DNA from: Acidobacteriota bacterium | GTDB taxonomy: Bacteria; Acidobacteriota; Terriglobia; UBA7540 | NCBI GenBank assembly: GCA_021827245.1 | Contig: JAKAWN010000229.1 | Coordinates: forward strand, 1 to 10,524 | Direction: 5' to 3' | DNA: 10,524 bases | Shown: piece after piece, positions 5,895 through 10,524 of the stretch | Position numbering within the stretch: the stretch's first letter is position 1 | Layout of the letters: every line of letters starts with the position of its first letter | Program-made: the position numbers and the translations under genes | The notes under the pieces: generated by a model | What the model saw: the letters and a program-made list of their open reading frames with translations, nothing else | Databases searched by the model: none | What the model was told of the DNA's origin: nothing

Positions 5895-6419
5895 ATGATG
5901 ACAGAATGGAGCGAGCCGCTGAAGATTCGGCCGGCGCGCGTGGATGACGCAAAAGAAATCGCCAGAATTTACAACCAGGGCGTGCAGGACCGCGCTGCAA
6001 CGTTTGAAAACGCCTATGTCACTCCGGAGGAGCGCTACCTGTGGCTGGCCGCGCGGCCGGAGCGATATCCGGTGCTGGTGGCGGAGGTGAAGCACACGCT
6101 GATGGGCTGGGCGGCTCTCAATCCTTACAGCCCGCGAAGGTGCTTTGACGGCGTGGCGGAACTGTCCATTTTTATCGAGCGCAGCCTGCGCGGGCACGGC
6201 GTGGCCCAGGAACTCATCAAGGCCATGCAGAACGCGGCGCGCGAAAAAGGCTTCTACAAATTGGTGGGACGCATTATTGCCGAGAACCAGCCTGCGCGCA
6301 AAATCTGCGAACTGGCAGGCTGGAGGGAAGCAGGCGTCTATCAAAAGCATGGCCGGCTGGGCAACGAGTGGCATGACCTGGTGCTGGTGGAATATCTGAT
6401 TCCCGAAAACATGAAATAG
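5895..6419 (+). CDS. GNAT-family N-acetyltransferase, phosphinothricin/methionine-sulfoximine acetyltransferase-like
   Basis: This 174-residue cytoplasmic enzyme should transfer acetyl from acetyl-CoA to an amino group. The order is that of the Pat/Bar/MnaT branch: IRPARVDDAKEIARIYNQGV (11-30), then ATFE (35-38), VLVAEV and GWAALNPY (60-78), the beta-strand AELSIFIE, the acetyl-CoA P-loop RSLRGHGVA (96-104), AENQPARKICELAGW (129-143), then GVYQKHGRLGNEWHDLVLVEYL. Relatives acetylate phosphinothricin, methionine sulfoximine or free amino acids; the substrate here is unknown. Either ATG of the pair at 5895 or 5898 could start it. The second is better spaced from AAGG (5889-5892), while GAAAGGA (5878-5884) suits the first. 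TTGTCC (5717) and TAAACT (5739), 16 bases apart, are a weak promoter candidate. The TPR gene follows after 9 bp, so the two are probably co-transcribed. Confidence 0.88.
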   Translation: MMTEWSEPLKIRPARVDDAKEIARIYNQGVQDRAATFENAYVTPEERYLWLAARPERYPVLVAEVKHTLMGWAALNPYSPRRCFDGVAELSIFIERSLRGHGVAQELIKAMQNAAREKGFYKLVGRIIAENQPARKICELAGWREAGVYQKHGRLGNEWHDLVLVEYLIPENMK

Positions 6420-6428
6420 CGGAGACGG

Positions 6429-6788
6429 GTGCAGCCTGTGGGTGAAGACGAGACCGCCAAATCGCCCCTTGAAACGTTTGAGGAGCTGGCCGCCAAGGCT
6501 CCCGAAAACGTAATGGTTCGCTACAGCCTGGGGCGCGAATATCTGAAGGCCAGGCGGTTTGCGGAGGCGGAACGCGAGCTGCGCGAGGCGCTGCGGCTGA
6601 AGCCGGATTATTCGGCTGCCTACCGCGAGTTGGGGAAATCGCTGGTGGCGTTGGAACGTTTGGATGAGGCGCGGGAGATTTATACAAAAGGCTCCGAGGT
6701 GGCCTGTGAGAAGGGCGACCTTCAAACCCAGCGTGAGATTGAAGTGTTCCTGCGACGGCTGGAAAAAGCGCCGGGTCGAAACGGCTGA
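6429..6788 (+). CDS. Small tetratricopeptide-repeat protein
   Basis: The 119-residue protein holds two tandem TPR units, ENVMVRYSLGREYLKARRFAEA... (about 26-59) and DYSAAYRELGKSLVALERLDEA... (60-93). Both carry the usual small and aromatic positions (L/G/Y in helix A, F/A/A in helix B, Pro near the turn). A C-terminal charged helix (97-113) probably caps them. It has no signal peptide or catalytic motif, so it is likely a cytoplasmic protein-binding adaptor. The start is GTG 6429, with GGAG at 6421-6424 just upstream; a GTG at 6438 is also possible. It begins 9 bp after the acetyltransferase stop and should be in the same transcript. The partner protein is unknown. It ends in TGA. Confidence 0.85.
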   Translation: MQPVGEDETAKSPLETFEELAAKAPENVMVRYSLGREYLKARRFAEAERELREALRLKPDYSAAYRELGKSLVALERLDEAREIYTKGSEVACEKGDLQTQREIEVFLRRLEKAPGRNG

Positions 6789-6802
6789 TGGTCGCCGGCG
6801 AG

Positions 6803-6863
6803 ACGGCAGTTCCATGGAAGGCCGTTTCACCTCAAGGTGGAAGGCGCAAAGGATTGAGGCGCC
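6803..6863. terminator. Cluster of three hairpins between convergent genes
   Basis: The 82-bp gap between the converging TPR and LOG-family genes contains three hairpins in a row: ACGGC-AG-TTCC-AT-GGAA-G-GCCGT followed by TT (6803-6827), CACCT-CA-AGGTG (6828-6839), and GGCGC/GCGCC (6843-6847 with 6859-6863). No long T-run follows in either direction, so this is a guess at a bidirectional termination region based on position and density of hairpins. Confidence 0.35.
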
Positions 6864-6870
6864 ATTCCTC

Positions 6871-7737
6871 CTAGTAAAACGGGTGGCGTTGCACTGGCTG
6901 CAGCCGAAGCTGTTTCGTCAGCTGGGCTTTTAAGGTTTCAAAGGCTTCGCGAGGACTGTCCACAAAGCGGATCAGTCTTGATTCCTCGGCACTGACTGTT
7001 CCTGCCTCCCGCAGCCAATCAAAATTGACGGCTTTCTTCCAGAACCTGGAGCCGTAAAGGAGGATGGTGGAACGGTGGCCCATCTTGTGGGTTTGCACCA
7101 GCGTCAGAAATTCCCACAGTTCATCCATGGTGCCAAAGCCCCCGGGGAAGACGATGACGGCTCGCGAGGGCTGCGCGAACCATAATTTGCGCATAAAAAA
7201 GTAGCGGAAAAGGAAGCTTAATTCCGGAGTGATATAGGGATTTGAGCCCTGGTCCTCCGGCAGCCTGATGTTGAAGCCGATGGAAACGCCTCCGGCTTCA
7301 GTGGCGCCGCGGTTGGCGGCTTCCATAATGCCCGGCCCGCCCCCCGAACAGACCACGAGGAAGTGCTTGCCATTCTTCAGCGACAGCGACCAGGTGGTAA
7401 TCATGCGGGACAGCTCGCGAGCCTGCTCATAGTACTTTGACATCTTCAGCGCCATCCGCGCGGAGCGCAGCTCCTCGTGAGTAGGCGCTGGCCCCCCGCA
7501 CTTGGCGCGTGTCAGAACCTCGCGCAGATTTTCCCGCGCATCGTCGTGAGGCAGAACTCGCGATGATCCGAAAAAGACCACAGTGTTCTGCACGCCTGCG
7601 CGGCGAAGACGTACCTGGGGTTCCATATACTCGGCGACAATGCGCAACGTCCGCGCGTCCGCGCTGTCCATAAAGCGCTCGTTCCGGTAAGCAAGCTTGG
7701 GAAGGTGCAGTGGGATTCGATTCTTAACCTGACTCAT
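6871..7737 (-). CDS. LOG-family (TIGR00730-type) Rossmann protein, putative nucleoside 5'-monophosphate phosphoribohydrolase
   Basis: The 288-residue protein belongs to the LOG family, long mislabelled 'lysine decarboxylase', whose studied members cleave the N-glycosidic bond of (cytokinin) nucleoside 5'-monophosphates to release the base and ribose 5-phosphate. The defining motif is PGGFGTMDE (198-206), with the catalytic Glu206. CSGGGPGIMEAANRGA (130-145) forms the nucleotide-binding loop, and the conserved Arg-Lys pair is R183-K184 in FFMRKLWF. NTVVFFGSSR (51-60) begins the Rossmann fold. About 45 extra N-terminal residues make it longer than plant-type LOGs (~200 residues), as in the larger bacterial subfamily. 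It is cytoplasmic. The ATG is well placed 5 bases after GTGAGG (minus strand, 7748-7743). Upstream are an extended -10 box and an inverted repeat. In vivo substrate is unknown. Confidence 0.88.
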   Translation of the reverse strand: MSQVKNRIPLHLPKLAYRNERFMDSADARTLRIVAEYMEPQVRLRRAGVQNTVVFFGSSRVLPHDDARENLREVLTRAKCGGPAPTHEELRSARMALKMSKYYEQARELSRMITTWSLSLKNGKHFLVVCSGGGPGIMEAANRGATEAGGVSIGFNIRLPEDQGSNPYITPELSFLFRYFFMRKLWFAQPSRAVIVFPGGFGTMDELWEFLTLVQTHKMGHRSTILLYGSRFWKKAVNFDWLREAGTVSAEESRLIRFVDSPREAFETLKAQLTKQLRLQPVQRHPFY

Positions 7738-7744
7738 GATGCCT

Positions 7745-7810
7745 CACAATGCAAATTACGCAATGACTGGAACTCTCAGCATAGCAAACTCGCCATTTTC
7801 CTGCATTGTG
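7745..7810 (-). promoter_or_regulatory. Extended -10 promoter and flanking 9-bp inverted repeat upstream of the LOG-family gene
   Basis: On the minus strand TG-C-TATGCT (7786-7778) is an extended -10 element, predicting a start near 7771 and a 33-base leader. It is bracketed by a perfect inverted repeat, CACAATGCA (7745-7753) and TGCATTGTG (7802-7810). The near arm adjoins and overlaps the gene's ribosome binding site, and the far arm falls in the -35 region. Two half-sites around a promoter could bind a repressor. If transcription began further upstream, the stem could instead mask the ribosome binding site. Function is inferred from position only. Confidence 0.35.
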
Positions 7811-7969
7811 GAGTGACCGGCATCACAGCATCATATGAAGAAATATCATTTGATTCTTGTATGCACCGGCGCAGCTCTCAAACCCCCGTTCAGGCGGATG
7901 TGAGCTATTGCCGGCAGCCTCGAACGCAGAGTTGAAAATAACAATTGTCGGATCCAAGGAGGTCAGGTC

Positions 7970-9328
7970 ATGCCTCGTTTCAATCGTCGCGAGTTTATCG
8001 TCCGCGGTGCGACCGGCGCTGCGGGTCTCGGTTTGTTCTTAGACGGCAGGCGGGTAGACGGCATAGCGGCCGCACGCCTGCCGAGGCCGGCCGCGCCCAG
8101 CGACCGCGTGAGTGTGGGATTCATCGGCTTCGGTATTCGCGGGAATATCCTGTTTGAGTCAGCCAGAAAGACGGGACAGGCCAACCTGGTGGAAGTCTGT
8201 GATTGCTACCAGGGACATCTGGATCGCGCGAAAGAAAGAAGCGGCGGGAAAATCGACACTAACTTCGCACAGTACAAGAAGCTGTTGGACCGCAAGGATA
8301 TCGATGCGGTAGTGATCGCCACGCCTGACCATTGGCATGCTCCAGTGTTTCTGGACGCAGTGGCAGCCGGCAAAGACATCTATATCGAGAAGCCCATGAC
8401 GCATCGGATCGAGGACGGGCAGAAGATGATCGATGCCGCGCGGAACGCGAAGCGCATTGTGCAGGTAGGCAGCCAGTGGATTTCATCCAGCCAGAACCGG
8501 GTCGCGAAGGAGATGGTTGCCCGAGGCAAGCTGGGAAAAGTCACAAAGATCGTTGCTGCTTACAATCGAAACAGCTCGACGGGTTCCTGGAACTATCCCA
8601 TACCTCCAGACCTGGAAAATGGAGTGAATTTCAACTGGGAAGAATGGCTGGGCCCGGCGCCGCAGCGCCCGTTTGAAGCTGAACGCGTTTTCCAGTACCG
8701 CAAGTACTGGGATTATTCGGGAGGGATAACCACCGACCTGTTCGTCCACCTGATCACCTCCATCCATTACATCATGGGCGCCTCGATGCCCAGAAGTGTT
8801 GTGGCGACGGGCGGAATCCTCTTCCGCCACGACGGCCGCCAGGTTCCTGACACGATTGACGCTCTTTTCGAATATCCGGAAGGATTCCATGTGAACATGG
8901 GTTCCACCTTCAACTGCGAAAGCGGAGGCGGCAACGGAATCCACTTCCTGGGCACCAACGGGTCACTTTGGTTGCCGCTCGGCGGGTCATCGATGACTTA
9001 TGGAATCGAGTCGCATCGCGAAGGCTACAGCTATTCCATTGATAGCTGGCCCAAGGCTCTTCAGGAAAGGTTCATGGACATGGGTGACCATCGAGAGGAA
9101 GCGGCAAGAAAGGCTCCTCCACCCGAAGAGGTTCAAGCCAAGGACGACGCAGACCCCACAACTCTCCATATGGCCGAGTTCTTTGAGAGCGTGCGCTCCC
9201 GGAAAGAGTGTGGAGAGAATGCCGAAGTCGGACACCGGGCGGCAGCGGCCGGCCATATGGTGAACCTTTCTTATATTGCCGGTAAGAAAGCCACCTGGGT
9301 TGAAACGTCTGGCATGGCCGTCGTGTAA
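7970..9328 (+). CDS. Tat-exported Gfo/Idh/MocA-family oxidoreductase
   Basis: This 452-residue NAD(P)-dependent dehydrogenase belongs to the family acting on sugars, inositols and glycosides. It opens with a twin-arginine signal, NRREFIVRG (5-13), then a Gly/Ala/Leu hydrophobic core to residue 24, so it is probably folded with its nucleotide and exported to the periplasm. The Rossmann domain shows VGFIGFGIRG (49-58), an acidic VCDCY after beta-2 (76-80), VVIATPDHWHAP (114-125), and the family signature YIEKPM (138-143) with the catalytic Lys141. The alpha/beta substrate domain contains SGGITTDLFVHLITSIHY (250-267) with the conserved Asp256 and His260. Length is normal for the bacterial Tat-signal branch. 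AAGGAGGT (7956-7963) with 6-base spacing makes the start secure. It has its own 230-bp upstream region, divergent from the LOG gene, in which I saw no convincing promoter. Substrate is unknown. Confidence 0.9.
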   Translation: MPRFNRREFIVRGATGAAGLGLFLDGRRVDGIAAARLPRPAAPSDRVSVGFIGFGIRGNILFESARKTGQANLVEVCDCYQGHLDRAKERSGGKIDTNFAQYKKLLDRKDIDAVVIATPDHWHAPVFLDAVAAGKDIYIEKPMTHRIEDGQKMIDAARNAKRIVQVGSQWISSSQNRVAKEMVARGKLGKVTKIVAAYNRNSSTGSWNYPIPPDLENGVNFNWEEWLGPAPQRPFEAERVFQYRKYWDYSGGITTDLFVHLITSIHYIMGASMPRSVVATGGILFRHDGRQVPDTIDALFEYPEGFHVNMGSTFNCESGGGNGIHFLGTNGSLWLPLGGSSMTYGIESHREGYSYSIDSWPKALQERFMDMGDHREEAARKAPPPEEVQAKDDADPTTLHMAEFFESVRSRKECGENAEVGHRAAAAGHMVNLSYIAGKKATWVETSGMAVV

Positions 9329-9351
9329 CGGTTCGTCGATTGACGAGCGGA

Positions 9352-10524
9352 TTAGATGGGTGGGGCCTGCCAGCCTCCCAAGGCTGCTTCGAGCTGGCGG
9401 GCGATGGCGAGCGCCACGTGCTCATGCCAGGGGTGCGCGGCAATCTGGACCCCGAAGGGCAATGCATCGGCAGAAGCTCCCGCAGGAACCACGGCTGCCG
9501 GCCAGCCCGTGAGGTTGTAAGTCATGAGGTAGCTGAAGCACGGCAGCCGGTCATAAGTTAAGCCGTGGACCATCCCCACAAAGCTGCACACAGGAGATAA
9601 AATGGCATCGTAATGCTCAATAAACCCCAGCATCGTGCTGCGGAAGGCGTCCCAACGCACTGCCAGAGCGGCGTAATCGGCCATTGAAATTCTGTGGCGC
9701 TGCTGGAGCTCGAGCGCTTGCTCCATCAGCGGGTGAATCTGCTTTGTTCCCGCAGCATTCAGCAGATCCCTGAGTCCTGAGCCGCCATCGGCGCAAAACA
9801 GCCCGCGATAAATTTCAAACGTCTCGCTGATTGCCGGCGGACATGCTTCTTCCACCTTTGCTCCGGCTTCGGAGAGCGCGGCAGCGGCGCTGTGGACCGC
9901 CTCGGCGATTTCAGGAGCTGGCGCCACTATTCCGTTGTCGGTGTGGAAAGCCACTCGAAGATTTCTCAAGTCCGCTGAATTTGTCTCGCTAAGTGGTGCG
10001 GGAACAATTGCCGGATCGTGCCAGTCAACTCCAGAGACGATTTTGAGCGCGAGTTCCAGATCCTCCACCTTCCTCGCCAGCGGCCCGATCTGCCAGAGAG
10101 AATCCAGCGTGCCGCCAGGCCCAGGGAAATGGCCGGTGCGAGGAACACGGCCGGAAGTCGGCTTGATGCTTACAAGCCCGCAGCAATTTGCCGGAAAGCG
10201 GACACTGCCGCCGGCATCGCTGCCGAATCCGAGGGGCGAGCCCCCGCAAGCGATGATGGCGGATTCACCACCGCTCGATCCTCCGGGCGAGAGCGCCAGA
10301 TTGTAAGGATTGTTTGTACGGCCGTAAATCAGGTTGTCGCTTTCCCATGCCCAGCCGAGTTCCGGGCAGTTCGTTTTTCCCAGCACAATGGCCCCGGCCT
10401 CGCGCAGGCGCCTAACCACGACGGCATCATCCTGCGGAACAAAGCTGCGCCTCCCGAGCGTTCCGCCGGTGCTGACGATCCCGGCTGTTTCAATCGCGTC
10501 TCTGAAAGTGACCGGCACGACATG
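9352..10524 (-). CDS. Amidase-signature family enzyme, N-terminus beyond the right edge; catalytic Lys position reads Arg
   Basis: These hydrolases split amide bonds with a Ser-cisSer-Lys triad. The frame is open to the window edge: the codons before the GTG at 10518 read His-Val, continuing the family's L-x-G-[VI]-P motif, so about 80-100 N-terminal residues are missing and the internal GTG is not the true start. Counting that GTG as residue 1: the SPGGSSGGES loop with the cis-Ser is at 77-86, the nucleophile Ser105 lies in GSDAGGSVRFPA, and CGLVSIKPTSGRVP, GPLARKVEDL and LTGWPAAVVPAG are all family-typical. Where other members have G-[VI]-P-x-x-x-K-[DE] with the catalytic Lys, this gene reads V-V-P-V-T-F-R-D, so both the Gly and the Lys are changed. 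Activity may be impaired or altered. It converges on the oxidoreductase gene with only 23 bp between stops. Substrate unknown; probably cytoplasmic. Confidence 0.85.
   Translation of the reverse strand, partial: HVVPVTFRDAIETAGIVSTGGTLGRRSFVPQDDAVVVRRLREAGAIVLGKTNCPELGWAWESDNLIYGRTNNPYNLALSPGGSSGGESAIIACGGSPLGFGSDAGGSVRFPANCCGLVSIKPTSGRVPRTGHFPGPGGTLDSLWQIGPLARKVEDLELALKIVSGVDWHDPAIVPAPLSETNSADLRNLRVAFHTDNGIVAPAPEIAEAVHSAAAALSEAGAKVEEACPPAISETFEIYRGLFCADGGSGLRDLLNAAGTKQIHPLMEQALELQQRHRISMADYAALAVRWDAFRSTMLGFIEHYDAILSPVCSFVGMVHGLTYDRLPCFSYLMTYNLTGWPAAVVPAGASADALPFGVQIAAHPWHEHVALAIARQLEAALGGWQAPPI

Noticed and set aside
5661..6830. A 389-codon leftward open frame opposite the acetyltransferase and TPR genes
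   Set aside because: Both genes on the plus strand have clear family motifs; this frame has low-complexity shadow composition and crosses three gene boundaries.

Overview
The window (about 10.5 kb, GC-rich apart from one A-rich intergenic stretch) looks like chromosome of a free-living, Gram-negative-type soil bacterium. Acidobacteriota is my best guess. The reasons are an actinobacterial-type ferrochelatase with a cysteine-rich tail, exported (Sec and twin-arginine) carbohydrate enzymes, a Tat-signal Gfo/Idh/MocA oxidoreductase, and long intergenic tracts of degenerate inverted and tandem repeats of a kind I associate with Acidobacteriota, Planctomycetota and Verrucomicrobiota. This is judged by eye; no database was searched. 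No phage, integrase, transposase, CRISPR array, tRNA or rRNA was seen.

Layout: (1) 1-115: the first 16 codons of a leftward gene with a twin-arginine signal, with its own promoter and ribosome binding site. (2) 170-1174, leftward: a full-length ferrochelatase reading frame interrupted by a single in-frame TGA. (3) 1232-3830, rightward: a good promoter, a possible 53-codon leader ORF whose stop overlaps the next start, and a secreted GH31 alpha-xylosidase/alpha-glucosidase. (4) 3883-4084: a wreck of an exported GH3 beta-glucosidase, keeping only the Tat-type start and the last ~48 codons. (5) 4085-5001: a 0.9 kb gene-free tract holding a 50-bp-period direct repeat, interleaved inverted repeats, an orphan promoter-like site, a 65-bp cloverleaf-like inverted repeat and a ~65-bp tandem A-rich repeat. 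(6) 5002-6788, rightward: a class-I glutamine amidotransferase-like protein, then a GNAT acetyltransferase and a TPR protein only 9 bp apart. (7) 6871-7737, leftward: a LOG-family Rossmann protein. (8) 7970-9328, rightward: a Tat-signal Gfo/Idh/MocA oxidoreductase. (9) 9352-10524, leftward: an amidase-signature enzyme whose N-terminus lies outside the window.

The GH31 enzyme and the GH3 remnant probably once formed a plant-polysaccharide (for example xyloglucan) side-chain and backbone pair. The loss of the GH3 body leaves the GH31 enzyme alone. The rest is a mosaic of housekeeping and small-molecule genes without one shared pathway.

I see no clear new multi-gene system. The most notable points are three apparently damaged or altered enzymes (ferrochelatase with in-frame TGA, deleted GH3, amidase with Arg in place of the catalytic Lys), the coupled leader ORF of the GH31 gene, and the structured repeat tract.
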